The position numbers were made by a program, and so were the translations under genes. From contig NZ_CP085135.1 in assembly GCF_020616515.1 (NCBI RefSeq), positions 5,875,001 through 5,939,000 of the forward strand: 64,000 nt of DNA, in the 5' to 3' direction. Each line of letters starts with the position of its first letter. Within the stretch, counting starts at the first letter, position 1. Positions 35,879 to 44,583 of the stretch are shown here, piece by piece. The DNA comes from Mesorhizobium sp. PAMC28654. Lineage in GTDB: Bacteria > Pseudomonadota > Alphaproteobacteria > Rhizobiales > Rhizobiaceae. Below the pieces are notes generated by a model. It worked only from the letters and a program-made list of their open reading frames with translations. It was not told the DNA's origin and searched no databases.

Positions 35879-36405
35879 GCGTTTCGCGACGATTGGATGA
35901 TTGGCGAACGTAGTCCCAGATCCTCGATGAATCGCAATAAATAGCCGTCTGGGTCCTGCACGAGGAACTCCCGCTGTCCGCGCTCACAGTCCCCAACCCT
36001 ATACCAAGCCTCGGTTGGCTGCTCATAAAGCGGCCAATTCGCTGCCGCAAGCGCTGACAGTATCGGTGCATGTCGTTCAACAGTCATCTGGAGATTGATC
36101 CCCCGACCGAAGGGACGTTGCATCTTGTCCGGTTCCCAATATCCGTTCCGTTCGCATAGCATTACCTGCAAGAGGTTCCGGTTAAGGTAGGCGAACCGGG
36201 CGGCGGGGCGATCATAGGCAACCTCGAAGCCCAACAAGCCGCACCAGAACATTAGGCTTTCCCGCACATCAGAAACGCGGAGTTCGGGTACGAGGGTGGC
36301 GAAGCCGCCGTTCGGCAAGGTACCGGAGCCTGGGGAGGTAGCACGAGCGACAGGGTCGGAAATTGGGGGCTCCGGCGTTGCAGATACCGTGGCTCTATCC
36401 GTCAT
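35875..36405 (-). CDS. VOC-superfamily protein (bleomycin-resistance-like)
   Basis: A 176-residue vicinal-oxygen-chelate protein: LVPELRVSDVRESLMFWCGL, LGFEVAYDRPAARFAYLN and REFLVQDPDGYLLRFIEDLG. It has the bleomycin-binding/glyoxalase fold, but the metal ligands of glyoxalase are not all evident, so it may be a binding protein rather than an enzyme. It has a disordered N-terminal extension of about 35 residues. Its stop overlaps the ubiA start. Confidence 0.85.
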   Translation of the reverse strand: MTDRATVSATPEPPISDPVARATSPGSGTLPNGGFATLVPELRVSDVRESLMFWCGLLGFEVAYDRPAARFAYLNRNLLQVMLCERNGYWEPDKMQRPFGRGINLQMTVERHAPILSALAAANWPLYEQPTEAWYRVGDCERGQREFLVQDPDGYLLRFIEDLGLRSPIIQSSRNA

Positions 36406-36437
36406 GGTTGGCAGGCCCTGTGCTTGATTGCTCGTCT

Positions 36438-36540
36438 GGCAGGCTGTTGAAAACTGTTTTGTTCACGGAACGTATCAGAATCGGATCGAGCATAAATCAG
36501 ATTCAAAACGGGTATCTCCGATCCTTTTTCCACAGCCTGC
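36438..36540. mobile_element. Possible MITE, about 103 bp, with terminal inverted repeats
   Basis: GCAGGCTGTTGAAAA (36439-36453) and TTTTTCCACAGCCTGC (36525-36540) form terminal inverted repeats with one mismatch. The interior has no coding capacity. Ends of this sequence (CAGGCTGTTGAAAA) are known from IS1182-like and related transposons, so it could be a non-autonomous derivative. The rest of 36406-36841 shows no gene. Confidence 0.6.
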
Positions 36541-36841
36541 TAGATGCGTACATGCAACCCTTGAAATGATACTGCAGCTAGGATTCGTATGCGCGTTTGC
36601 CAGTCGGACAGGCCGTAGGTCGGCCTCCCTATCCGTGAATATCCCGGACCCGCTGTTTGCCAAGCTGACACCTGAATGGGTGAAGAACGACAACAACAAT
36701 TGCGGGAAATTGATGCGCTGACTGGGTTTCAGAACAGCCTCTGCCTATTTTGCAAGCCGAAGTCGCTTGGCTGTGACGCACTCGGCTCCGCGAGGAGCGG
36801 AGCCGCCACCTTTCGCTTCGGTTGGGTGACTGGTCCTGCCC

Positions 36842-37291
36842 CTAGCGAACCACCAGGACCGGAATCTCGGTATAGGACAGCACTTCCGCCGTCTGGCTTC
36901 CCAGCAGCAGCCTTCCCAGTCCGCGGCGGCCATGCGAGGCCATGACAATGAGGTCGCAGCCCAGATTCTGCGACAGTTCCAGGATCGCCTCGGCGGGCTT
37001 CCCGTTTTCGACATGCAGGACCTTGGCGGACACGCCCAGCGCTTCGGCAGATGCCTTGCATTTGCCGAGCATCTCCTTGGCGTACTGCCGCGCGCCTTCC
37101 TCGTAGGCGGCGAGCTCGTCGCCGGCGGCATAGCCGACCATGGCGCCGCCCCAGGCGAAGATCGGGAACGGCTCGGTGACGTTGACGAAGGTAACGGCGG
37201 CGCCGAGGCCGCTGGCCAGCGTCAGGCCGTGGGCGACGCCCTTCTCGGCCAGTTCCGATCCGTCGGTGGCGATAAGCAGATGCTTGTACAT
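36842..37291 (-). CDS. Universal stress protein (UspA family)
   Basis: A 149-residue single-domain UspA. The N-terminal strand MYKHLLIATDGSELAEKGVA and the ATP-binding motif VMASHGRRGLGRLLLGSQTAE are typical of nucleotide-binding Usp proteins. ATG 37291 is chosen; the upstream frame adds only ten residues. A perfect FNR/FixK box lies 121 bp before the start, so induction at low oxygen is likely, as is known for usp genes in rhizobia. Confidence 0.9.
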   Translation of the reverse strand: MYKHLLIATDGSELAEKGVAHGLTLASGLGAAVTFVNVTEPFPIFAWGGAMVGYAAGDELAAYEEGARQYAKEMLGKCKASAEALGVSAKVLHVENGKPAEAILELSQNLGCDLIVMASHGRRGLGRLLLGSQTAEVLSYTEIPVLVVR

Positions 37292-37411
37292 GATGATGCG
37301 ACCTGTTGTGCAAGGGGGCATTCAAGTGCCGATGCGCGCCCTTGGGGTGGCGGGAGCCTTGTGGGGCTGAGCTTGATATAGTTTCGCTATCCGCTCCGTC
37401 ACAGGGCCACC

Positions 37412-37425
37412 TTGATGTGGATCAA
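37412..37425 (-). promoter_or_regulatory. FNR/FixK-type binding site
   Basis: TTGATGTGGATCAA is a perfect TTGAT-N4-ATCAA box (anaerobox). It is 121 bp upstream of the usp start, suitable for class II or class I activation depending on where transcription begins, and also 101 bp upstream of the divergent TetR gene. Confidence 0.78.
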
Positions 37426-37525
37426 GGCCAGGCCGCGCTTCCTTCCGTCGCCGCGTGGTGCGGTTGACGCACGATGCTTCAATCGCTATTGATACAGACC
37501 TGTCTCACCACTTACGGCTTGCATC

Positions 37526-38107
37526 ATGAACATGACCTACGGCAATCCTGAAAAGCGCCAGCATATCGTCGACACGGCCTACCGGCTGTTCAAGCGCGAC
37601 GGCTTTCACGCCACCGGCATCGACCGGATCATCGCCGAGGCCGAGGTGGCCAAGATGACCATGTACCGGCATTTCCCCAGCAAGGACGGGTTGATTGTCG
37701 AGGTGCTGGACTGGCGCGCGCGGCGTTTCGACCGCCAGCTCGACGAACTGGCCGGGCAGGATGCGACGCCCGGCGACAAGATCATCACTATCTTCGACTG
37801 GTATGGGCGCTGGGTGCGACGCCCGGATTTCCATGGCTGCCTGTTTGCCCATGCGCTCGCCGAATTCGGCGATCCCCGCCATCCGATCTTCCAGGCGGTC
37901 GCGGCTCAGAAGAACGGGTTGCGGCTGCGCATGAGACAGCTACTTCAGGAGGTCATGCCGACCGAACAGGCCGAAAGCCTGGCGTCGGCGCTGCTGATGC
38001 TGATCGAGGGTGCGACGCTGCTGGCACGGATGGGGCAGGCCTCGGCCATCGGGGATGCCCGCAAAGCAGCCCTCAGCCTGCTCGCTGAAGCGGCCGCGTC
38101 GTCATGA
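37526..38107 (+). CDS. TetR-family transcriptional regulator
   Basis: A 193-residue repressor with the TetR helix-turn-helix at the N-terminus (HIVDTAYRLFKRDGFHATGI, IIAEAEVAKMTMYRHFPSKD) and a helical ligand domain. An imperfect palindrome GATACAGAcCTGTcTC lies about 20 bp upstream as candidate operator. Its stop overlaps the start of the EamA exporter gene (ATGA), so it probably controls that transporter. Ligand unknown. Confidence 0.9.
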   Translation: MNMTYGNPEKRQHIVDTAYRLFKRDGFHATGIDRIIAEAEVAKMTMYRHFPSKDGLIVEVLDWRARRFDRQLDELAGQDATPGDKIITIFDWYGRWVRRPDFHGCLFAHALAEFGDPRHPIFQAVAAQKNGLRLRMRQLLQEVMPTEQAESLASALLMLIEGATLLARMGQASAIGDARKAALSLLAEAAASS

Positions 38108-38940
38108 GCGCTGTCGTCATCGGCCTGGCGCTGTCGGCTGCGGTCCTGCACGCGACATGGAACGCCTTCCTGCGCACCGGCGCCGACAGGTTGTGGACGG
38201 TCACCGTTATGAGTTTTTCCAGCACTATCATCGCCATCCCCTTTGCCCTTTTGCTGCCGCTGCCAGCGCCCTCGGCATGGCCTTACATCATCCTCTCGGC
38301 CGGGCTGCAGGTCGGCTACAGCTTCTTCCTGGTCGCCGCCTATCGCCATGGCGAACTGGGGCAGGTCTATCCCATCGTGCGCGGAACGGTGCCGCTGCTG
38401 GTGGCGCTTGGCGGGTTCCTGTTCGCCGGCGAGCGTCTGAGTTCCCCGCAAACCGTCGGCGTCGGCCTCGTCGCCCTCGGCATGATGAGCCTGTCGCTGG
38501 GCAAGGGCAGGGCGGCGACCTCGTCCATGCTGTTCGCGCTGGCGACAGGCACGATCATCGCCGGCTATGCCACCGTCGACGCGATCGGGGTCCGGCAGGC
38601 CGGCCATGCCGGAGCCTACACCGCCTGGGTGCTGGTGTTCTACGGTGCTCTCCTGCCGGCGGCCTTCGTGCTGTTTCGCGGGCGGCTGCGCGTGGACATC
38701 GGCTCGCCCGAGACCTGGAAAGCGCTCGGCGGCGGCATCGTCGCACTCATCGCCTATGGCGTGGTGGTGGCGGCGTTCGCGCTTGGCCCGGCCGGGCCAA
38801 TCACCGCGCTACGCGAAACCAGCGTGGTGTTCGCGGCGCTGATCGGCTGGCTGTTCCTGGCCGAACAACTGACAGCGCGGCGCATCGCCGCCTGCGCCGT
38901 GGTTGCCGCCGGCGCCATCTGTCTGGGCTTTCAGGCCTGA
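38104..38940 (+). CDS. EamA-family drug/metabolite transporter
   Basis: A 278-residue inner-membrane protein with ten helices and two EamA repeats (first ending YPIVRGTVPLLVALGGFLFA, second ending ALRETSVVFAALIGWLFLAE). DMT transporters export amino acids or other metabolites. It is coupled translationally to the TetR gene upstream, which suggests inducible export of the compound that the regulator senses. Confidence 0.9.
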   Translation: MSAVVIGLALSAAVLHATWNAFLRTGADRLWTVTVMSFSSTIIAIPFALLLPLPAPSAWPYIILSAGLQVGYSFFLVAAYRHGELGQVYPIVRGTVPLLVALGGFLFAGERLSSPQTVGVGLVALGMMSLSLGKGRAATSSMLFALATGTIIAGYATVDAIGVRQAGHAGAYTAWVLVFYGALLPAAFVLFRGRLRVDIGSPETWKALGGGIVALIAYGVVVAAFALGPAGPITALRETSVVFAALIGWLFLAEQLTARRIAACAVVAAGAICLGFQA

Positions 38941-39358
38941 CCTCGGTCACGCGGGCCGGGAAGATCGGCGATTTCAGCGCGGGTCGTCATTGCGAGTGGG
39001 CGCAGCCTTGCGCCCACGCTGGGCGGCGGCACCGGCAACCCCTGTCGCCGCCATGGCCGCGTGCCCGGTCGAAAGCGACGGATTTGTTGGCGCGGGTCGC
39101 CGCGACCATGGTAAGCGCGAGCTGTTCGAGTACGTCCATCATGCGGCGGAAGAAGTCCCGCGCCACGGCAAGCACCGCCGCCGCTGAGCGCATTCGCCGG
39201 GCCGCTTCTCCAGACACAACCAGATATTTTAGCCGCCTCCTGCTGCCAGGCGGCACGGTTGCTGAAATAAAGTTAAAATGCAGATGCAGGCGGTGAGGGC
39301 GTATTTTCGGAAAATGCGGGATGGATATTGCAAACATCGATGGCGAATTGGAAAGCGG
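38941..39358. other. Intergenic stretch without supported gene
   Basis: This stretch of 418 bp has a small inverted repeat around GGGCGCAGCCTTGCGCCC (38999-39016). A minus-strand peptide (MRSAAAVLAVARDFFRRMMD, from about 39193) looks partly coding but loses that character quickly; I do not annotate it. Confidence 0.4.
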
Positions 39359-39619
39359 ATGAGGTTTCAGCGGCTCATGGGCCTGGTCACCTGCGCCCTG
39401 ATCGGGTGCGGTGGCAACCTGCCTGCCTCGGCAGATGAAGACGCCCCGTCCACGCCGGGCAAATGGCCCGTTTTCGCGGGAGAGCCAATATGGCTGACCC
39501 TCACGCGCTATCGGTCGTTCGAGGACCTGTGGTCCGATCCGTCGCCGATCATCTTGCATCAGTATTCAAAATCGAAAACCAGAAGCGCAACAGTAATCGA
39601 TGTTTTCTCGACGTCATGA
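39359..39619 (+). CDS. Possible small lipoprotein (86 aa), weak
   Basis: ATG 39359 follows GGAAAGCGG and opens MRFQRLMGLVTCALIGCGGN, which has a short hydrophobic core and a lipobox-like LIGC. The mature part includes DEDAPSTPGKWPVFAGEPIW and ends in a Ser/Thr/Lys-rich tail. Codon use fades toward the 3' end. It may be a real short exported protein or a decayed gene. The stretch 39620-39902 after it shows no gene. Confidence 0.35.
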   Translation: MRFQRLMGLVTCALIGCGGNLPASADEDAPSTPGKWPVFAGEPIWLTLTRYRSFEDLWSDPSPIILHQYSKSKTRSATVIDVFSTS

Positions 39620-39902
39620 TGGATACGACGCTGGTGATAGTGACAACGGATAGCCGGCTAAAGATGTAGCCGATCCAGTTGTTCCATACGAGAATTTCCA
39701 TGACCGAGCCTTGAGTTGCCGCGCAAGGTTCCACCTCTCATGACGATGGACGATCTGGGCGATGGAGGATCTGGCCTGTGGCGATTGCGGCGAAGCCGGC
39801 ACCATCCAGGCGATCTGCTGGACGCCTTTCGGTCGAAAACGACCAGAGCGCACAATTATGTGCTAGTCTCGCGGGCCATCAAACGGACGGCGGGTGATAG
39901 CG

Positions 39903-40715
39903 ATGTTGGAAACGGACAAGGTGTTCGCCGGCTCGATTCCGGAAAACTACGACCGCTATATGGTGCCGTTGATTTTCGAGCCGTTCGCCGCCGATCTTGC
40001 ACAACGGGCAGCGTCCTTCTCGCCAAGTGCCGTTCTGGAAATCGCCGCGGGAACCGGGGTTGTCACACGCGCATTGGCGCCAAGACTGTCTCCCGGCGCC
40101 AGCTATACGGTAACCGACCTCAACCAGCCGATGCTCGACCATGCCGCTTCGCGACAGGCTCCAGACAGTCGCATCACGTGGCGACAGGCGGATGCCCTGG
40201 CGCTGCCATTTGAAAATGCGGCCTTCGACCTCGTTTGTTGTCAGTTCGGCGCGATGTTCTTTCCCGACCGCCCATCCGGCTACCGCGAAGCAAGGCGAGT
40301 CTTGAAGCCCGGGGGACATTTCCTGTTCAACGTATGGGACCGCATCGAGGAGAATGTGTTCGCCGATGATGTGACGAATGCGCTGGCGGAGATTTTTCCG
40401 AACGATCCGCCGCGCTTTCTGGCACGCACGCCGCACGGCTACCACGATACCGCACTGATCCGTAGCGATCTGGAGGACGCGGGTTTCTCCCGCGTGGCGA
40501 TCGAGACGAGAGCCGAACAAAGCCGCGCATCCTCGCCGCGCCTTCCCGCCGTCGCCTATTGCCAGGGAACGGTCCTGCGCAGCGAAATCGAGGCCAGGGA
40601 CGCGGGAAAATTGGAAGCCGCGACCGACCACGCCGCGTCCGCGATCGCACGCAGGCACGGCAGCGGCGAGGTTGCCGCCAAAATCCAGGCACATGTGATC
40701 GTGGCTGTTGCCTAG
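39903..40715 (+). CDS. Class I SAM-dependent methyltransferase
   Basis: A 270-residue methyltransferase with motif I AVLEIAAGTGVVTRALA, the acidic residue after strand 2 (YTVTDLNQPMLDHAAS), ADALALPFENAAFDLVCCQF, and ARRVLKPGGHFLFNVWDRIE. This is the Methyltransf_11 / UbiE-like pattern found in enzymes acting on small molecules. ATG 39903 or a GTG at 39894 may be used. It converges with the peptidase-like gene at 40779. Confidence 0.87.
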   Translation: MLETDKVFAGSIPENYDRYMVPLIFEPFAADLAQRAASFSPSAVLEIAAGTGVVTRALAPRLSPGASYTVTDLNQPMLDHAASRQAPDSRITWRQADALALPFENAAFDLVCCQFGAMFFPDRPSGYREARRVLKPGGHFLFNVWDRIEENVFADDVTNALAEIFPNDPPRFLARTPHGYHDTALIRSDLEDAGFSRVAIETRAEQSRASSPRLPAVAYCQGTVLRSEIEARDAGKLEAATDHAASAIARRHGSGEVAAKIQAHVIVAVA

Positions 40716-40778
40716 GGGTTGGAATATCCGGCCGGCGCTTCGCGGCATTCCGCAGCCGCGCGGCAGTTGCGTCGCGCC

Positions 40779-41483
40779 TTAGCCCTCCAGCAGCCTCTCG
40801 TAGAAACCGCCAAAGGCGCCGTCGGGCGAAACGAGGTGGATTTCCAGGATCCAGTGCCGCACACGGCCATTGGCGTCGGGGTTGCGCATCGGCTCGGGGT
40901 TTTCGGGGCTGACGTGGTGGAGTTGCTTGACGCCGGGAATGCGGGCGTGCGGGAACTCGGCGACGATGTGGCCGGCGATCTTGCCGCCGAATGTCCAGCC
41001 GGCTGCTTCCGCCGAGGCGCAGGCGAAATCGTAGAGTTCGGCGCCGGTGATGCCCGGGCTTTCCTCGAAGTGGCGCTTCACGATCTCGAACTGGCGCGGC
41101 AGGTCCTGGCAGAGCGCGTGCTTGCGGGGATCCTCGCCCACCGCGTAGCTGCGGCCGACATCGGCTTCCCACTCTTCCAGCACCGGACCCAGATCGAGGA
41201 AGACGATGTCGTCGTCTTCCACCATGCGGATGGGCGGATTGTCGGCGGCGGTGGACAGCGTGTTGATGCCGGCGCGCACGATGCGCTTGTGCCAGTCGCG
41301 CTCGATGCCGAACTTTTCCCTGGCGAGCGCCCGGATATCCAGTTCGATCTCGCGCTCGGTGCGACCGGCCTTGATGAACTGCGCCTCCTCGATCGCATCA
41401 AGCAGGTTCAACGCCATGCGCTCCGCGCCCCGCAGCGCTTGCGTGCGCGCTGCTTCATGGTCGTCACTGGTCGGTTGTTCCAT
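40779..41483 (-). CDS. M24 'pita-bread' metallopeptidase-family protein
   Basis: A 234-residue protein with the M24 fold of Xaa-Pro aminopeptidase and methionine aminopeptidase. It shows the segment IVFLDLGPVLEEWEADVGRS in the place of the first two metal ligands, GHIVAEFPHARIPG for the His region, and RHWILEIHLV for the Glu. The family's usual DxGxxxxGYxxDxxR pattern is modified, so the enzyme class is probable rather than certain. It lacks the N-terminal creatinase domain. Confidence 0.78.
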   Translation of the reverse strand: MEQPTSDDHEAARTQALRGAERMALNLLDAIEEAQFIKAGRTEREIELDIRALAREKFGIERDWHKRIVRAGINTLSTAADNPPIRMVEDDDIVFLDLGPVLEEWEADVGRSYAVGEDPRKHALCQDLPRQFEIVKRHFEESPGITGAELYDFACASAEAAGWTFGGKIAGHIVAEFPHARIPGVKQLHHVSPENPEPMRNPDANGRVRHWILEIHLVSPDGAFGGFYERLLEG

Positions 41484-41690
41484 GTTGTCCTCGTCTCCCT
41501 CGCGATGTATTCAAGCAGATACAGCGATGAGGCTATCGTCTCAATGGCCCACAGCGCTGCGGCACTTTGGGCCTTTTGCGCCGCGGCACTGTTGATGCGC
41601 GGTTTGTCACATATATCTGCTTTGATCGCCAACGATCGCCTCATGACACCCCCTGTCATTCCTGCCAATTCCTCCCATCTGGAGACCACC

Positions 41691-42752
41691 ATGTTCAAAG
41701 CCGCCGCCTTTGCATGCGAAGACGCCACCACGCCGCTGCATGCCTTCACCATCAACCGCCGTGATCCCGGACCGCGTGATGTCGAGATCGAAATCCTGTT
41801 CTGCGGGGTCTGCCATTCCGACCTGCACACGGCGCGCGGCGAGTGGGGCAACACCATGTATCCGGCCGTTCCCGGTCACGAGATCGTCGGGCGCGTGAAC
41901 CGCGTCGGTTCCGAAGTCAGCGCCTTCAAGACTGGCGACACGGTCGGCGTTGGCTGCATCGTCGACAGCTGCCGCGCTTGCGCCAGCTGCGCCGAAGGGC
42001 TCGAGCAGTTCTGCGAAAACGGCATGACCGGCACCTACAATGCGCCGGACACCAAGATGGGCGAGGGCGCGCATACGTTTGGCGGCTATTCCAGCCATGT
42101 CGTCGTCGACGACCGCTACGTGCTGCGCATTCCCGCCTCGCTCGATCTGGCGGCGGCGGCTCCGCTCCTGTGCGCGGGCATCACCACCTATTCGCCGCTG
42201 CGCCACTGGAAGGCGGGTCCCGGCAAATCGGTCGGTATCGTCGGCCTGGGCGGGCTCGGCCATATGGGCGTCAAGATCGCGCATGCCATGGGCGCGCATG
42301 TCACCATGATCACCACCTCGCCCGACAAGGCGGAAGATGCGCGCAAGCTCGGCGCCGATGCCGTCATCATCTCGAAGGACGCGGCGCAGATGGCGGCTGC
42401 AAGCCGGTCGCTGGACCTGATCATCGATTGCGTCGCCGCCGACCACGACATCAACGCCTATCTCAACCTTTTGAAGCGCGATGGCGCGCTGGTCCAGGTC
42501 GGCGCGCCGGAAAAGCCGCTCTCGGTCAGCGCCTTCAGCCTGATCCCGGGGCGGCGGACATTCGCCGGCTCGATGATCGGCGGTATCGCCGAAACGCAGG
42601 AGATGCTGGATTTCTGCGCCGAGCACGGCATCGCCTCCGACATCGAGATGATCGACATGGACGAGATCAACGAGGCCTATGAGCGGATGCTGAAGAGCGA
42701 CGTGCGGTATCGGTTCGTGATCGATATGGCGACGATGCCGAAGGTGGGGTGA
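41691..42752 (+). CDS. Zinc-dependent alcohol dehydrogenase (NAD(P)-dependent)
   Basis: A 353-residue medium-chain dehydrogenase. Catalytic zinc ligands are in LFCGVCHSDLHTARG and VPGHEIVGRV; the structural zinc site is the four-Cys cluster CRACASCAEGLEQFC plus the preceding Cys. The Rossmann motif is SVGIVGLGGLGHMGVKIA. It resembles the YahK/cinnamyl-alcohol-dehydrogenase group that reduces aldehydes with NADPH. ATG 41691 is preceded by CTGGAGACCACC; the long frame from 40719 upstream is an artefact. Confidence 0.92.
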   Translation: MFKAAAFACEDATTPLHAFTINRRDPGPRDVEIEILFCGVCHSDLHTARGEWGNTMYPAVPGHEIVGRVNRVGSEVSAFKTGDTVGVGCIVDSCRACASCAEGLEQFCENGMTGTYNAPDTKMGEGAHTFGGYSSHVVVDDRYVLRIPASLDLAAAAPLLCAGITTYSPLRHWKAGPGKSVGIVGLGGLGHMGVKIAHAMGAHVTMITTSPDKAEDARKLGADAVIISKDAAQMAAASRSLDLIIDCVAADHDINAYLNLLKRDGALVQVGAPEKPLSVSAFSLIPGRRTFAGSMIGGIAETQEMLDFCAEHGIASDIEMIDMDEINEAYERMLKSDVRYRFVIDMATMPKVG

Positions 42753-42911
42753 GGGGGAGCGTCGTCGGCAAGGCAGCGCTCTACGGCGCCCCCCTCTGTC
42801 CTGCCGGACATCTCCCCCTCCAGTGGGGAGATTGGCTGTCACTTTGGTTTTCGCCAATTTTCAAACGTTGCAGGACGAGGCTCGGCACCACAACTGCCAA
42901 TCTCCCCCTTA

Positions 42912-43843
42912 GTGTCTGACCCAAAAAGAAGTTGGGTGATATCAATGACTTGTGATTCAATCGGAGTTGCGAAGCCTCGACGGAGCATCACATGTGGACT
43001 GATATCACCCGCGCCAAGCATGCTCGAAAGGGACTACGTTATTCAAGCGATTTGACGGACGCGGAATGGATGGTTCTGGAACCGCTGCTTCCGCCTCGCT
43101 CGGCGCTTGGCCGCCCGCCGAAATGGTCGCAGCGGTCTATCATGGAGGGCGTGTTTTATGTGCTGCGTAGCGGTCTGCCTTGGCGAATGCTGCCCAGGGA
43201 CTTGCCGCCGGTATCGACGGTGCAGCGCTATTTCTACGCTTGGCGCGACAGCGGCCTTTGGAACACGATCAACCACCTGCTGCTGATGGCCGTGCGTGTC
43301 GCCGCAGGTCGGGAGGCGTCGCCCAGCGCCGGCGTAATCGACAGCCAAAGCGTGAAAACCACTGAAAGCGGCGGGCTTTGTGGCTACGATGCGGGCAAGA
43401 AGATCAAAGGCCGAAAGCGCCATATCCTGACCGACACCTTGGGCCTGCTGGTCGGCGCGATCGTCCATACCGCTGACATCCAGGACCGAGACGGCGCCCC
43501 CGAGGTTCTGGCTTCTATTCGGGAAAGCTTTCCCTGGCTGCGCCACGTCTTCGCCGATGGCGGCTACGCCGGTGAAAAACTCCAGACCGCGCTCAGGGGA
43601 AAAGGTGGCTGGACCCTCGAAATCATCAAGCGATCCGACGCCGCAAAAGGCTTCGTCCTGCTCCCGCGCCGGTGGGTGGTGGAACGAACCTTCGCCTGGT
43701 TCGGCCGCAACCGACGCCTGTCCAAGGACTTCGAGCAGACCATCGAAAGCTCCACGGCTTGGCTGCTCCTCGCATCCGTTCAACTCATGACACGGCGCAT
43801 CGCAAATCCATGATATCCATCAGAAATATTATGAGTCAGACTC
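42912..43843 (+). mobile_element. IS5-family insertion sequence with TTA target duplication
   Basis: A 932-bp element between TTA 42909-42911 and TTA 43844-43846. The ends GTGTCTGACCC and (right, read inward) GAGTCTGACTC are imperfect terminal inverted repeats. A 3-bp TNA duplication fits the IS1031-like branch of IS5. Removing it rejoins the palindromic repeat of 42774-43890. Confidence 0.87.
42992..43813 (+). CDS. IS5-family transposase
   Basis: A 273-residue DDE transposase: N-terminal DUF4096-like domain (YSSDLTDAEWMVLEPLLPPR, GVFYVLRSGLPWRMLPRDL), catalytic Asp in AGVIDSQSVKTTE, second Asp in RHVFADGGYAGEKL, and Glu in WVVERTFAWFGRNRRL. It is a single intact frame and could be active. 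ATG 42992 is the start. Confidence 0.93.
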   Translation: MWTDITRAKHARKGLRYSSDLTDAEWMVLEPLLPPRSALGRPPKWSQRSIMEGVFYVLRSGLPWRMLPRDLPPVSTVQRYFYAWRDSGLWNTINHLLLMAVRVAAGREASPSAGVIDSQSVKTTESGGLCGYDAGKKIKGRKRHILTDTLGLLVGAIVHTADIQDRDGAPEVLASIRESFPWLRHVFADGGYAGEKLQTALRGKGGWTLEIIKRSDAAKGFVLLPRRWVVERTFAWFGRNRRLSKDFEQTIESSTAWLLLASVQLMTRRIANP

Positions 43844-43914
43844 TTAGGGGGAGATGTCCGGCGGGGCGGAGGGGGGCGCCGTAGGGCGCTAACCCCCGCA
43901 GAGGGCCGCCCACC

Positions 43915-44376
43915 TCACCCAAACGTAAACGCAAACGCCTGCGCGCCGGAATCCAGGAACTTGATCTCGAACAGCCGGTCGCTCACAGCCCCGCTCTGCC
44001 GCACCAGCTGATACAGCCGCTGGCCGGTGACCGTGCCATTACCGTCCGCGTCGATATCCGTGCCGTGGTCGCCACCCGGCGTGTGACCGTCGACGGTGAC
44101 CTTGAAGCGCACCGGCTTGCCGTCTGCTGATGGGCCCAGCACCAGATGCAGGTCGCGGGCGTGGAAGCGGTAGGTGATGGCGCCGCCGCAGCCGCCGCCG
44201 ACGGCGGCAAGCGTGGCGACGACGGCGAAGGTGGCGGCCATCCCGACCAGCATCGGCAGGCCGCTCTTGACGAACGGCTTGTCGGCGCGGGCGAAGACGA
44301 AGGGCAGCACCGGCAGTATGCAGGGGCTGACAATGGTCAGCACGCCACCCAGATAGGCAAGCAGGAACAGGATCAT
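43915..44376 (-). pseudogene. DipZ-like cytochrome c biogenesis protein with the middle deleted
   Basis: The N-terminal 60 residues (MILFLLAYLGGVLTIVSPCI, FARADKPFVKSGLPMLVGMA) are the first helices of a CcdA/DipZ membrane reductase with its Cys-Pro. At about residue 60-64 (VGGGCGG) the sequence jumps to the C-terminal beta domain of DipZ (YRFHARDLHLVLGPSADGKP, FEIKFLDSGAQAFAFTFG). The remaining CcdA helices and the whole thioredoxin domain, several hundred residues, are missing, yet the frame is open. It is probably a non-functional remnant that still has start and stop. Confidence 0.78.
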
Positions 44377-44583
44377 GTTTGAGAGCTTTCCAGTGTCAGG
44401 CGCCGTGCGCCGGGAGCGGTTGCGCGCCGGTGCGGGCGGTTCGTTTCATCAAAGCCAGCCGACTTGCGATCATATGTCGTCTTCCCATCGTCGCCCTTGT
44501 GCCTGAAGCTGGATACGAAGCGGAGCGCTATATTATTACGGATATAATGCTGATCACACCTATTTGACCAATAGGAAGTCTCC

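Larger units (their letters stand above)
42774..43890. repeat. Intergenic inverted repeat split by an IS5 element
   Basis: The left arm AGCGCTCTACGGCGCCCCCC...TGTCCTGCCGGACATCTCCC (42774-42820) pairs with AGGGGGAGATGTCCGG...GGGGGGCGCCGTAGGGCGCT (43846-43890). This is the same repeat family as at 31131-31322. The interior (42821-42911) holds a second pair of CTCCCC/GGGGAG blocks. The IS5 element sits just inside the right arm. Confidence 0.82.

Noticed and set aside
38987..39193. Minus-strand peptide MRSAAAVLAVARDFFRRMMD
   Set aside because: The first 40 residues look plausible but the rest becomes Arg/Cys-rich nonsense; no good ribosome-binding site.
40719..41690. Long N-terminal extension of the alcohol dehydrogenase
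   Set aside because: It lies antisense to the M24 peptidase-family gene and has no resemblance to any dehydrogenase.
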